From NCBI GenBank assembly GCA_020049855.1, contig JAGVLJ010000013.1:1-64000 (forward strand): a DNA stretch of 64,000 nt, given 5' to 3'. Source of the DNA: Bacteroidia bacterium. Lineage in GTDB: Bacteria; Bacteroidota; Bacteroidia; UKL13-3. The notes beneath the pieces were generated by a model, which saw only the letters and a list, made by a program, of their open reading frames with translations, was not told the DNA's origin and ran no database searches. This document shows, one piece after another, positions 33,384 to 42,696 of this stretch. A program made the translations under genes and the position numbers. Numbering within the stretch: the first letter of the stretch is position 1; every line of letters starts with the position of its first letter.

Positions 33384-34666
33384 AACCTGATAAAAAAACA
33401 AGTACAGCCAGAATGATGCACTTCATCAGGGAAGTATATCCTCTTCAGCGGATGATTAATTCCGAAGGTCTGGATCGTGCATTTGAAATTGTAAAAAAAG
33501 AAATACCTGATACAGTTATCCATGAATACCCTGCCGGCATGGAATGTGGGGACTGGATAGTGCCCAAAGGTTGGAAAGTAAGGGATGCCTACATGGAGAA
33601 CCGCCATGGTGTGCGTATTGCTGATTTTAATGATCACCCACTGTTTGTAGCTGCTTACAGCGAACCGGTATCCGGATGGTTCACCAAATTGGAAATTTTA
33701 TCACATGTGCGCTGCCATCCAACCAAGCCCGGGGCATATTTTCTGGAGCACAGAAATGCCTATAACTACAAACTGGTGAACTGGGGGATTACCCTTCCTA
33801 AAAATACTTGGAATAATCTTCCAGATGAAGATTATTATATTCATATTGATGTAGAATGGAGTGAACGGAGCATGAAAGTTGCTGAAGTATTCATACCAGG
33901 CCAATCAGAAGATGTAATTTCCATCAGCGCTCACATTGATGAAATATGTAACGATAACCTGAGCGGTTGTGCTGCCGGCATAGAAATGATTAGGTATATA
34001 CAGAATCTTGCCCGAAAAAAATATTCATATCAACTACTGCTGGTGCCCGAAACCATTGGTACATTTTTTTATGTATATAACAACCTGGATCGAGTGCGTA
34101 AAACCATTGGGATGTACAACCTGGAAACCGTAGGATCCGGAGAAAGCTGGGTGCTTAAAAAAGCTTTAACTCCAAACAGCCGTATCGAAGCGGCATTGAC
34201 ATGTGCGTTGCAAAACACGGGTCTGCCCTATCGCCCTATTGATTTCTTTGACGGTTATGGAAATGATGAACGGGTATATGAATGGCCCACCCTAAAAATA
34301 CCCGGAGTGGCTCTGCAGCGGTTTCCTTTCCACGAATACCACTCCAGCGATGATACACCGGATAATATTGACGAAAATCATCTGTTTGATGCGGTACGTA
34401 TTTCTTGTGAATTGATTGATGTTATGGAGCATGATTACGTTCCTGAATACACATCTGTTATCCCACCCTGGCTTACGCGTCATGACCTATACTACGACAG
34501 TAAAGACAACGTAGAAAATTTTCATAAATTTAACAACCTGCTGCTTTTTCACATTGACGGACATAAGCCCCTCAGCGAGCTATGCCGTATAGCGAGAATA
34601 GCCTTTTGTGAAGCATATGAGTATCTGGAGAGGTTTGCGGAAAAAGGATTTATTATAAAAAAGTGA
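33380..34666 (+). CDS. DUF4910 protein: M28-like aminopeptidase fold plus winged helix
   Basis: A 428-residue protein. Residues about 170-345 look like a zinc-peptidase M28-type domain: SAHIDEICNDNLSG (H185, D187, D192), VPETIG (E224) and EYHSSDDTPDNID (H321), the expected spacing of M28 metal ligands. An N-terminal segment of ~170 residues is the DUF4910 extension, and the last ~70 residues (LCRIARIAFCEAYEYLERFAEKGFI) form a winged-helix-like end. No signal peptide is seen, so it acts in the cytosol. Similar genes recur in surface glycan loci, with no established reaction. An amide-bond hydrolase acting on an N-acylated sugar or on an aminoacyl decoration is a testable guess. Confidence 0.75.
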   Translation: MKPDKKTSTARMMHFIREVYPLQRMINSEGLDRAFEIVKKEIPDTVIHEYPAGMECGDWIVPKGWKVRDAYMENRHGVRIADFNDHPLFVAAYSEPVSGWFTKLEILSHVRCHPTKPGAYFLEHRNAYNYKLVNWGITLPKNTWNNLPDEDYYIHIDVEWSERSMKVAEVFIPGQSEDVISISAHIDEICNDNLSGCAAGIEMIRYIQNLARKKYSYQLLLVPETIGTFFYVYNNLDRVRKTIGMYNLETVGSGESWVLKKALTPNSRIEAALTCALQNTGLPYRPIDFFDGYGNDERVYEWPTLKIPGVALQRFPFHEYHSSDDTPDNIDENHLFDAVRISCELIDVMEHDYVPEYTSVIPPWLTRHDLYYDSKDNVENFHKFNNLLLFHIDGHKPLSELCRIARIAFCEAYEYLERFAEKGFIIKK

Positions 34667-36099
34667 AGCGGCCATATAATATAGATTCTGACATACTTCT
34701 TGAACTTGAACTAAACCTTAATCAGATACAATACAGGGATGTTCCAACCGGATCACTTTTGAGCCAATTTTTGATTATTGAACTGCAATACGGGTACTCT
34801 GATTATACTTTTCGTGGATTATTGAAAGATTTATTCTTTCGCGCGTACATATACGTGCTTGGCTCCAGATGGTCAAGGAAGAAAAAAAGTGTATTTCCTG
34901 ATAATTTTAAAAATAAAATTCTTTTTACGGTAATAGAAGAACGTCCTAATCTGCTTGGTATGATTAAACCAATTACAGATACATTCAGCACAAACGAGTT
35001 TTACGTTTTTTCCTATTCGGATCACTTAAATAATCTATTTTGGGGAAGACTTATTGCATGGAATCAAATACCTCCAATAAACCATAAAATTTGGAGAAAA
35101 AACATTAAACTACTGAAAAAAGACTGGATTAAAAAAATTGATAAATGGCGCGAAAAACATGGAATTAGCTTAGCCGTTAAAACTAAAATTATTAACAACC
35201 TTTTTTCACAAACAATATACCTTGAATCACTTATCAATTTTTTATCTATTGCAAAACCCAAACTCATAGTAACTGAATCAGACCGATATTTCTTTTGTTC
35301 GGCATTAATTAGTGCCGGGAATAAGCTAAATATACCTACTGTTACACTATTACACGGAGTAATTAGTGATAATATTGGATATACCCCGTTAATTGCAGAT
35401 AAAATTTTAGTATGGGGGGAACAGCAGGCAAAAAAATTGAAAAAATTAGGTGTTTTGGAAGAGCAAATAAGTATATGTGGTGCACCTCATTTAACAAGAG
35501 AAAGAATCTTAAATAAAGAAGATATACTGTCGAAACTTGATCTGAGAAAATCAAAGCCTGTGGTTCTTTTAGGTTCATGTAATATTGATGAGCATGATAT
35601 GCACAAGCTTGTAACATTATTTTGTGAGGGATTGAACTCATGTGAAAACTACACCCCGGTAATTAAGTTACATCGTTCAGAATCAAAAGAATTATATGCG
35701 AGCGAAATCAAAAAATATCATAATGTTAGATTTTTTTCTCATGATGAAATAACCCTCGAAGAATCCTTATCAATTGCTGATTATGTTTGTGCATACAATA
35801 GTGCTTATACAATCGATGCTTTGGTGAAGGGTATTCCATTAATCATCATTGATATTCAATCAGCAGAACCAGGTATTGCAGATGAACTGATTAACGATGC
35901 AAAATGCATGACAACCAGTTGTGCTAAACAAATACCAGAACTGATTGAAAAATTTCAGAGCAATACACATTTTGCAAGTGTAATAATGAACAATCAGGAA
36001 ACATATGTGCGTGAGTTTTGCCAATATTTTGGAAAAGAATCGGCAAATGTTATTCAAGATTACTTATATACATGTATAAACTCCACTTTACAAACTTGA
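34663..36099 (+). CDS. GT-B-like surface carbohydrate transferase, family uncertain
   Basis: A 478-residue soluble protein starting with GTG on the previous stop (GTGA). The C-terminal half matches the CDP-glycerol glycerophosphotransferase / polysialyltransferase-like GT-B group: TVTLLHGVISD (227-236), ILVWGEQ (248-254), CGAPHL (272-277), VIKLHRSE and CAYNSAYTIDALVKG. The N-terminal ~190 residues are less conserved, basic and rich in aromatic residues. It opens an AT-rich stretch that runs to 41604, which suggests separate acquisition. It may transfer a nonulosonic acid or a phospho-sugar; the donor cannot be read from the sequence. Confidence 0.6.
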   Translation: MKRPYNIDSDILLELELNLNQIQYRDVPTGSLLSQFLIIELQYGYSDYTFRGLLKDLFFRAYIYVLGSRWSRKKKSVFPDNFKNKILFTVIEERPNLLGMIKPITDTFSTNEFYVFSYSDHLNNLFWGRLIAWNQIPPINHKIWRKNIKLLKKDWIKKIDKWREKHGISLAVKTKIINNLFSQTIYLESLINFLSIAKPKLIVTESDRYFFCSALISAGNKLNIPTVTLLHGVISDNIGYTPLIADKILVWGEQQAKKLKKLGVLEEQISICGAPHLTRERILNKEDILSKLDLRKSKPVVLLGSCNIDEHDMHKLVTLFCEGLNSCENYTPVIKLHRSESKELYASEIKKYHNVRFFSHDEITLEESLSIADYVCAYNSAYTIDALVKGIPLIIIDIQSAEPGIADELINDAKCMTTSCAKQIPELIEKFQSNTHFASVIMNNQETYVREFCQYFGKESANVIQDYLYTCINSTLQT

Positions 36100-36117
36100 T
36101 AATAAGGTTTTAAAAAT

Positions 36118-36825
36118 ATGAATATGAAAAAAATCATTTACAGACTGTTTGACAGTATTCCATTCCTACAGAAATTAAGTATTTCATACCTATTATACAA
36201 AAAGATAATACCAGTGCATCTGTTTGATAAAGAAAGGAGCGAATTATTGAACACTATATTTAAAGTCGCTGACGAAACAGCTTTAATGCTAAAACCCTAT
36301 GAGTCATACTCAATTTGTATGGCCGTGAAAAGCGTAATAAAACTAAATGGTGCTATCGCGGAAGTGGGTGTTTATAAAGGCGGCTCCGCTAAACTTATCT
36401 GCGAATTTAAAGGTGAAAAAACTTTACATCTTTTTGATACGTTTGATGGATTACCTGAATTAAATCAGTACGATACATCAAACGAATTTCATAAAGGACA
36501 ATTCAGTAATACATCTCTAGAAAATATTCAGAATTTGTTGCGTAAATATCCAAATGTTTTTATTCATAAAGGCTATTTCCCTAATACAGCAGAAATTATT
36601 AAAAAACAAGAATTTTCATTTGTGCATCTTGATGTTGATCTTCATAAAACTACAAAAGATGCTCTTGATTTTTTCTATCCAAGGTTGCAAAAAGGGGGAA
36701 TCATTATTTCGCATGATTATGTAAATGCAGATGGGGTGAGGAAAGCGTTTGATGACTTTTTCTCATCAAAGTCTGAACCAATTATAGTAATCTCTGATTC
36801 TCAATGCATGATCATAAAATGTTAG
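36118..36825 (+). CDS. TylF/MycF-like sugar O-methyltransferase
   Basis: A 235-residue SAM-dependent methyltransferase of the TylF (macrocin O-methyltransferase) family. SAM motif I is EVGVYKGGSAKLI; HLFDTFDGLPE is the acidic loop; VHLDVDLHKTTKDALDFFYPRL and GGIIISHDY hold the metal-binding Asp and catalytic region. Family members methylate sugar hydroxyls in glycans or antibiotics. ATG at 36118 or 36124 could be the start; both give nearly the same protein. Methylation may cap the chain or modify a repeat-unit sugar. Confidence 0.8.
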   Translation: MNMKKIIYRLFDSIPFLQKLSISYLLYKKIIPVHLFDKERSELLNTIFKVADETALMLKPYESYSICMAVKSVIKLNGAIAEVGVYKGGSAKLICEFKGEKTLHLFDTFDGLPELNQYDTSNEFHKGQFSNTSLENIQNLLRKYPNVFIHKGYFPNTAEIIKKQEFSFVHLDVDLHKTTKDALDFFYPRLQKGGIIISHDYVNADGVRKAFDDFFSSKSEPIIVISDSQCMIIKC

Positions 36826-37003
36826 CCCACATATTAATATATTTAAAAAAGTTAGTTAATATAATAATGGTATTGCCAGCAATTTCTGGATCTTAGGTGC
36901 AGCTAGATATAATATAATACTCTAGTAAATAGGGATACTCTTCAATATGCTAGTTCAGGAGGTATTCCATAAAAAAAATAAAACAATATAACCCTTTTTG
37001 CAA
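36826..37003. other. AT-rich gene-free interval, possible decayed gene
   Basis: 178 bases with no usable ORF and a very high A+T content. Short translated fragments such as NFWILGAARYNII and TLQYASSGGIP look protein-like but are in different frames and broken by stops, as expected for the eroded end of a lost gene. It is the largest gap inside the otherwise overlapping gene set of this region, and may mark a recombination joint. I see no terminator, and no promoter with the TTTG/TAnnTTTG spacing. Confidence 0.35.
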
Positions 37004-38032
37004 ATGAGTGGAAAAATTATACATAATAAAAAATACTGTCGCTATTGTAAATCAAACAGTTTGATTTTTTTTTCTTCTACTGAAGATTTCCATTATAATA
37101 ACCAAGGAGAATGGAATACATACAGGTGTAACCTATGTTATCATATATATCAAATACCTGTTCCCGATGAACTAGTTTTATCGTCCTACTACCCTAAAAG
37201 CTATTATTCATTTCAATTAGATAGAACAGAATACAAAAGTTCTTTAATGAAATCACCTGTACTACATGCTAGAAAGCATTTTCTAAAAAGGAAACGTAAT
37301 TATTCACACCTTCCTGTTTCAGGTAATTTTTTTCTCTCAGTTTTGTATGAATACCTATTCTCAAAAAAACTTTTTTATAATGACCCGGAGTTTATACCAG
37401 AAGGGAAAATTTTAGATTACGGTACGGGAGCGGGTGATGCTGTAGACTTTTTTCAATACCTTGGGTGGAAATCAGAAGGCATAGAAATTAGTGAACAGGC
37501 TGTTGCAAATGCATTTAAACACAATTTAAATGTCAGATGCGGCTCTTCGGAACAACTTAACGGCTATGAAGATTACTACGATATCATATATTCTTGCCAT
37601 GCAATTGAGCATATCGCTGAAGTAGATGAATTGTTTAAAAAAATATTCATCTCATTGAAGCCAAATGGGGAATTCGTTTTTGAAGTTCCTAACGGATATG
37701 CTTCGAATATAGATACGTATAAAGATTTTTTCTACTACTTCGGTATGCCTGTTCATATCAATTTATTTACACCAGAATCAATAAGAAAAGCCTTAGCAGA
37801 ACAAGGATTTATTAATATTCAAACTGAAACATATAGTGCTTGGAAATTTCAAATTTCTTCATTTTATACACGATTATTCTATAGAAAAAAATCCAAGAAA
37901 AGAAATTTAAATTCTCACACTAAAATACAGCACATCATCGGATATCTGCTAACCTTTATTCCATACCTTAAGTCATTAAAGAAAAATAGAGGGGATATTT
38001 TGATTGTAATAGCACAAAAACCAATAAAGTAG
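37004..38032 (+). CDS. Class I SAM methyltransferase with N-terminal zinc ribbon
   Basis: A 342-residue protein. The N-terminal CRYCKSNS ... CNLCYHIYQ is a four-cysteine zinc ribbon of the type found in sugar C-methyltransferases (TylC3-like) and in many glycan-locus methyltransferases. The SAM-binding core is ILDYGTGAGDAVDFF, EGIEISEQAV and SCHAIEHIAE, followed by FEVPNG. The size suits the methyltransf_13-like group, but the C-terminal C-methyltransferase domain is not obvious. ATG at 37004 is used; an earlier TTG at 36998 is less likely. It sits 4 bases before the epimerase gene. A run of nine T lies at 37065-37073. Confidence 0.75.
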   Translation: MSGKIIHNKKYCRYCKSNSLIFFSSTEDFHYNNQGEWNTYRCNLCYHIYQIPVPDELVLSSYYPKSYYSFQLDRTEYKSSLMKSPVLHARKHFLKRKRNYSHLPVSGNFFLSVLYEYLFSKKLFYNDPEFIPEGKILDYGTGAGDAVDFFQYLGWKSEGIEISEQAVANAFKHNLNVRCGSSEQLNGYEDYYDIIYSCHAIEHIAEVDELFKKIFISLKPNGEFVFEVPNGYASNIDTYKDFFYYFGMPVHINLFTPESIRKALAEQGFINIQTETYSAWKFQISSFYTRLFYRKKSKKRNLNSHTKIQHIIGYLLTFIPYLKSLKKNRGDILIVIAQKPIK

Positions 38033-38036
38033 ATTT

Positions 38037-39152
38037 ATGAATATACTCGTTACCGGAGGAGCTGGTTTTATAGGCTCTTACGTATGCAAAGGCTTGCAAA
38101 ACAAAGGCCATCATGTTATTGTACTTGATAACCTTGACCCACAGATTCATGGAGAGGACGCGAAGTGGCCACACTATATGCCGTCTGGAACAGAAAACCA
38201 TGTAGGTGATGTTCGAGATCGTCTTTTAGTTAGAAAACTTCTCAAAAAATCAGATGCAGTGATTCACTTGGCGGCAGCAGTAGGTGTAGGACAATCCATG
38301 TACAAAATTGAACACTATTGCTCAGTTAGTGTAATGGGCACAGCAATACTGCTTGAAGAGATAATACCTGTTAAGAATCAAATCAAAAAGATTGTTGTTG
38401 CATCATCCATGTCGATATACGGAGAAGGCTGCTACAAAAACTCTTCTGGAGATCTAATCTTTCCTAAAACACGCTCATTTGCCCAATTAGAAAAGGGAGA
38501 TTGGGAATTGAAAGATGAAAACGGAAATATATTAATTCCTGTACCAACTCATGAAGAAAAACCCTTAAAACCTGAGTCTATCTATGCCATCAATAAAAGA
38601 GATCAGGAAGAAATGGTACTGTCTTTTGGAAAAGCGTATAATATCCCCGCAGTTGCATTTCGTATGTTTAACGTTTATGGAGCATATCAGGCTCTAAACA
38701 ATCCGTATACCGGTGTGGCAGCCATTTTTAGTAACAAACTGCTTAATGAGGAACATCCGTTGATATTCGAAGATGGGAATCAAAGAAGAGATTTTGTTCA
38801 CGTGGAAGATATTGCCAATGCTTATGTGCTTGCTATTGAAAAAAGTGGAGGTGACGGATTAGCTATGAATCTTGGAAGCGGAAAAAGTATATCTGTTGTA
38901 GAAATTGCAAAATCACTTTCTGTAATTCTGGGCAAAAAGATTGAACCCCAAATTACGAATAAATTCCGCGATGGAGATATTAGAAACTGTTTTGCAGATA
39001 TTACACTAGTAGGAGAAAGATTGGGTTGGAAACCTATTTGGAACTTTAACGAAGGTGTTAAAACAATGACAGATTGGTTAATCTCTGAAAAAAATAATAC
39101 GAAAAAAGTCGACTCAGTGGAAGAATTAAAGAAAATGGGCTTAGTGAAGTAA
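38037..39152 (+). CDS. NAD-dependent sugar epimerase/dehydratase (WbiB-like)
   Basis: A 371-residue extended SDR. NAD motif TGGAGFIG is at 6-13, the serine block is VASSMSIYGEG, and the catalytic pair is in YAINKRDQEE. A long insertion after the serine block and VFRDGDIRNCFADI-type C-terminal segment match proteins usually annotated as dTDP-L-rhamnose 4-epimerase (WbiB) or as unassigned epimerases. No dTDP-rhamnose genes are present here, so this substrate is doubtful. The product may be a 6-deoxyhexose or hexuronate for one of the nearby glycosyltransferases. The TAATG junction couples it to the next gene. Confidence 0.78.
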   Translation: MNILVTGGAGFIGSYVCKGLQNKGHHVIVLDNLDPQIHGEDAKWPHYMPSGTENHVGDVRDRLLVRKLLKKSDAVIHLAAAVGVGQSMYKIEHYCSVSVMGTAILLEEIIPVKNQIKKIVVASSMSIYGEGCYKNSSGDLIFPKTRSFAQLEKGDWELKDENGNILIPVPTHEEKPLKPESIYAINKRDQEEMVLSFGKAYNIPAVAFRMFNVYGAYQALNNPYTGVAAIFSNKLLNEEHPLIFEDGNQRRDFVHVEDIANAYVLAIEKSGGDGLAMNLGSGKSISVVEIAKSLSVILGKKIEPQITNKFRDGDIRNCFADITLVGERLGWKPIWNFNEGVKTMTDWLISEKNNTKKVDSVEELKKMGLVK

Positions 39153-40312
39153 TGAATATTCCCAAAAAACAAAAACTGGTTATTTCATGCATAACCCTAC
39201 CACCATTAGTCATAGGGAGCACAATCCTAATGACAAATCTTTTTAATTCCTATAAAGGGCCTATTGAGGCAATTGCCGGGTGGGAATATGGTGCAAAATC
39301 AGATAAAAACTTTCGTCCTCCATGCAAAACACATTATCTGAAACTACCACCATTTATTCAGCGTATTGCAGAACGATTTCCTTTTATTTACTTTTTCATG
39401 ATTCAAAAGTTTGTAAAAAAGAAACTTTCAGCAATAAAACCTGATGCCGTTTTTGCAGCATGTACACCGGATGGACTTTTTTTTACAGCAACATTCATTG
39501 CCTGTAAGCAGTTAAATATACCTTTTTGGGGACATATGCATGACTTATGGCTGGAAAACACCTCACCTGATTCGTTTCACTATAAGCTTGCTCAAAAATG
39601 GGAAAATAAAATTTCCCAAGAAGCAGAAAAAATATTTTGTATGACAAGTACTCAATTGGATTATTACAAAAAAAAATATAACAGGTCATACGAAATAATC
39701 CCTCACTGCGTCGCAGGCTCAATGCTTCCGGCTGCCAGAGCTATGCCAAAAACAACTAATCCAGAAGAAAGTAAAACCATTCTATATACTGGAAATATTA
39801 GCAGAACAATGAATCTTGATGCATTACATAGATTTATCAAATGCATAGATCATCTTCCTTCTAATTATAAGATAAAGATGCTTACAAGTCTAAACAAAAA
39901 ACAGTGTCAAGATCTTGGTATATTTCATAAACGAATACAATATGACTGGGTAAGTGTTGAAGAGTCGAGATGTGCTTTAAAGGAAGCTGATGTACTTTTC
40001 CTGCCCTTATCATTCGAGAATTGTTCCGAACTTGAGGTTAAAACAGTATTCGCTACTAAAACATTGGATTATCTGTTATCTGGAACACCTATCCTTGTTT
40101 TTAGTCCCAAAGATTCTTATCATTCCATAAGTGCCAGAGAAAGTCAATGGGGAGATGTTGTTGATGTCTGTAATGAGGAGATATTGGCGACCCGCTTAAT
40201 AAATCTGGCAAGTGACATCAACCTAAGAGCAAAAATAGTTACAAATGCTTACCAAGAAGCTGAAAGAAGAAATCCTCAATACTATGCTGACAGACTTTAT
40301 AAATTAATTTGA
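39152..40312 (+). CDS. Glycosyltransferase family 4-like (GT-B)
   Basis: A 386-residue GT-B glycosyltransferase. The N-terminal domain has HMHDLWLENT and an acceptor-side segment. The C-terminal domain has ILYTGNISRTMN, the donor-binding site start, and LPLSFENCSELEVKTVFATKTLDYLLSGTPILVFSP. The usual E-x7-E of GT4 is weakly represented (ELEVKTVFATKTLDYL), as in retaining WbuB-like enzymes. No membrane segment is predicted. It lies between an epimerase and the polymerase gene and probably adds one repeat-unit sugar. Confidence 0.8.
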   Translation: MNIPKKQKLVISCITLPPLVIGSTILMTNLFNSYKGPIEAIAGWEYGAKSDKNFRPPCKTHYLKLPPFIQRIAERFPFIYFFMIQKFVKKKLSAIKPDAVFAACTPDGLFFTATFIACKQLNIPFWGHMHDLWLENTSPDSFHYKLAQKWENKISQEAEKIFCMTSTQLDYYKKKYNRSYEIIPHCVAGSMLPAARAMPKTTNPEESKTILYTGNISRTMNLDALHRFIKCIDHLPSNYKIKMLTSLNKKQCQDLGIFHKRIQYDWVSVEESRCALKEADVLFLPLSFENCSELEVKTVFATKTLDYLLSGTPILVFSPKDSYHSISARESQWGDVVDVCNEEILATRLINLASDINLRAKIVTNAYQEAERRNPQYYADRLYKLI

Positions 40313-41604
40313 TGAAGACGTCACATCAGCTATTTTACATTCTTTGTGTGATTGGAATTACCGCAAGTGACTACTTTGTAGCTGAAATACTAAGAATTCC
40401 TTCCCAGTTATATCTGATGATTCCTTTCTATATTCTATTAGTAAAAAATTATCAGCCACCGGAAGACCAGTTCTTCAAAAAATTCTCATTTTTATACGCT
40501 CTAATTATTCTGATTGAGGTAATCATATCACTGATAAATTCAATGGAGATAAAACAAAGTTTTAGAGATTATGAGTACCTCTATACCGGGCAGTATTCAT
40601 CAAGTCCTTTTACATACTTGTTGGTACTCTCAGTTCCGTTTCTTCTCAATTACAAAAATATTAATGTCCGATATACCTTTGACTATTTATTAAAGGTATT
40701 AATGATTGTATGCTTTGTATTATCCTTAGGATACTTTGGCGGAAGTTCAGGAAATATTGATGAAGAAAGGTATACTATTATTAATCAAAATTCAAATGCC
40801 CTAGCAAATACAATGCTTGTAGGTTTAAATATAGCACTATTTTACCTACTAAAAAATATACAAAAACCCACTAAAATTATCTGGTTTCTAATAATTTCCT
40901 TGTCTTTATCAGTAAACATAATGGCAACTGTTTCAAGAACAGGAATATCTGCCCTAATAATCATTATTATAATGTATATTTTAACAGAAGTTAGGAATAA
41001 GTTCTTGGGTCTTACAATTCTATTACCCGCCATTCTCATATTTTCAATCAACTTTATAGATATATCTGAGTTTAGATATGCTAAAGCATTTATTGAAAGA
41101 ACAAAAGAAATAAAAGATGATCCGAGAAATGAGTTAACAAAGGCCGGCTGGAAAATTGTTCTGGAAAATCCATTTGGTGGATTGGGGTATGATAAAATAA
41201 ATAGTGAAGAATGGAGAATAGCAAATAGTTTATATTCAGAATCAGGAACGGAAGATGGTACAAATACGTACGGCATTTCAGTACATAATGGATTTATTGA
41301 TTTGGGTATGATTGGTGGCTTCCCTTTGATCGTATTATTTTTGAGCTTATTTATTTATATAATTAGTAAAGCCCTAACTGTTCCAAACCTAGATCCAATT
41401 ACAAGGATTTTTATTATAAACAATATTGTAATCATTCTGCTTTTTACATTCACAGGTCAAGGTAATTATCAAAAAATAACGTGGTGGCAAATAGCAATAT
41501 GTTTTATGATTTTTGACATGAAACGTTTACCAGTTGTAGGCTATGTAAAGAATAGATTTCAGAGCTCAAATAGTAACCAGAGGAAGCAACTTTATCGAAA
41601 TTAA
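40312..41604 (+). CDS. O-antigen polymerase-like membrane protein (Wzy candidate)
   Basis: A polytopic protein of 430 residues with about ten to twelve hydrophobic helices and a large periplasmic loop near residues 270-330 (FGGLGYDKINSEEWRI ... VHNGFIDLGMIGG). The loop ends in the H-N-x-(F/Y)-(I/L)-D/x-LG(M)IG motif common to Wzy and WaaL-type proteins. There is no other polymerase in the locus, so it is the best Wzy candidate, paired with Wzx at 18700. TGATG joins it to the upstream gene. AT-rich base use and low similarity between members are typical of wzy genes. Confidence 0.75.
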   Translation: MKTSHQLFYILCVIGITASDYFVAEILRIPSQLYLMIPFYILLVKNYQPPEDQFFKKFSFLYALIILIEVIISLINSMEIKQSFRDYEYLYTGQYSSSPFTYLLVLSVPFLLNYKNINVRYTFDYLLKVLMIVCFVLSLGYFGGSSGNIDEERYTIINQNSNALANTMLVGLNIALFYLLKNIQKPTKIIWFLIISLSLSVNIMATVSRTGISALIIIIIMYILTEVRNKFLGLTILLPAILIFSINFIDISEFRYAKAFIERTKEIKDDPRNELTKAGWKIVLENPFGGLGYDKINSEEWRIANSLYSESGTEDGTNTYGISVHNGFIDLGMIGGFPLIVLFLSLFIYIISKALTVPNLDPITRIFIINNIVIILLFTFTGQGNYQKITWWQIAICFMIFDMKRLPVVGYVKNRFQSSNSNQRKQLYRN

Positions 41605-41646
41605 TAAATACTTAAATATTGGTGGAAAGCAAAAGAGCTGATAACA

Positions 41647-42696
41647 ATGAATAAAAAATTTAATATCCTCATAACCGGAAACGCGGGTTTCATTGGTATG
41701 CACTTATTCAACCGTCTAAGGTTAAAACATCAGCTTACAGGTATTGATAACCTCAATGACTACTATGATGTGACCCTTAAGATTGATAGGCTTAGATTTA
41801 CAGGATTTAATACTGATGGCTCAGTAGAAGAGATAATGAGTAAAGAAGGACATCTGTTTTATCATGGCGATTTAGCAAATAAGATAAAGCTAGCAGAAAT
41901 TTTCAGTAAACATAAGTTTGATATAGTTATTCACTTAGCCGCACAGGCAGGAGTAAGATACTCAATAACCAACCCTGATGTTTACATCAAAAGCAATATA
42001 AACGGATTCTTTAATGTGCTCGAACTAAGCAGGCAGCATAAAATAAAACATTTCATCTATGCATCCAGTTCTTCGGTATATGGCCTGAATGAAAAGCTGC
42101 CTTTTTCTGTTAATGACCCAACTGACCACCCTGTCTCCCTATATGGTGCTACTAAGAGGTCGAATGAATTGATGGCACATACTTACAGTCATCTGTTTAA
42201 TTTACCTGTGTCAGGATTACGTTTCTTTACTGTTTACGGGCCTTTCGGCAGACCGGATATGGCAATCTTCAAGTTTACTAAAAATATTCTGTCTGGCATA
42301 CCGATCGATGTCTTCAACAATGGAGAAATGAAGAGGGATTTTACATATGTAGATGATGTATGTGAAAGCATTGAGCGCTTGATTTCCTTACCCCCTGTTC
42401 CAAAAGAAATACAAGACATAAATCTGCCTCCAGGTGAAAGTAGTGCGCCTTTCCGTATATTTAATATTGGCAACCAAAAGCCGATGAACCTACTTGATTT
42501 TATTCATGCTATTGAAAAGAGTACGGGCAAAAAAGCGATAATCAATTACAAGCCCCTGCAGCCCGGTGATGTTTTGAATACCTTTGCAGATGTTAGTGCC
42601 TTGAGCGCATACATCGGTTTCTACCCTGAAACGGATATCGAGAAAGGAATCGACAACTTCATCAAGTGGTACAGGTCTTATTACCTTGAAAACTAA
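41647..42696 (+). CDS. UDP-glucuronate 4-epimerase-like SDR
   Basis: A 349-residue extended SDR. It has TGNAGFIG (10-17), IDNLNDYYDVTLK, HLAAQAGVRYSI, ASSSSVYG and the catalytic YGATK, followed by RFFTVYGPFGRPDMA. The DNLNDYYD and GP(W/F)GRPDMA features identify the GAE/LspL branch, which interconverts UDP-GlcA and UDP-GalA. A conserved Trp of GPWGRPDMA is Phe here, a mild change. UDP-galacturonate would be a suitable substrate for the amidation by the AsnB-type enzymes nearby. The 42-base gap before it is the end of the AT-rich section. Confidence 0.84.
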   Translation: MNKKFNILITGNAGFIGMHLFNRLRLKHQLTGIDNLNDYYDVTLKIDRLRFTGFNTDGSVEEIMSKEGHLFYHGDLANKIKLAEIFSKHKFDIVIHLAAQAGVRYSITNPDVYIKSNINGFFNVLELSRQHKIKHFIYASSSSVYGLNEKLPFSVNDPTDHPVSLYGATKRSNELMAHTYSHLFNLPVSGLRFFTVYGPFGRPDMAIFKFTKNILSGIPIDVFNNGEMKRDFTYVDDVCESIERLISLPPVPKEIQDINLPPGESSAPFRIFNIGNQKPMNLLDFIHAIEKSTGKKAIINYKPLQPGDVLNTFADVSALSAYIGFYPETDIEKGIDNFIKWYRSYYLEN

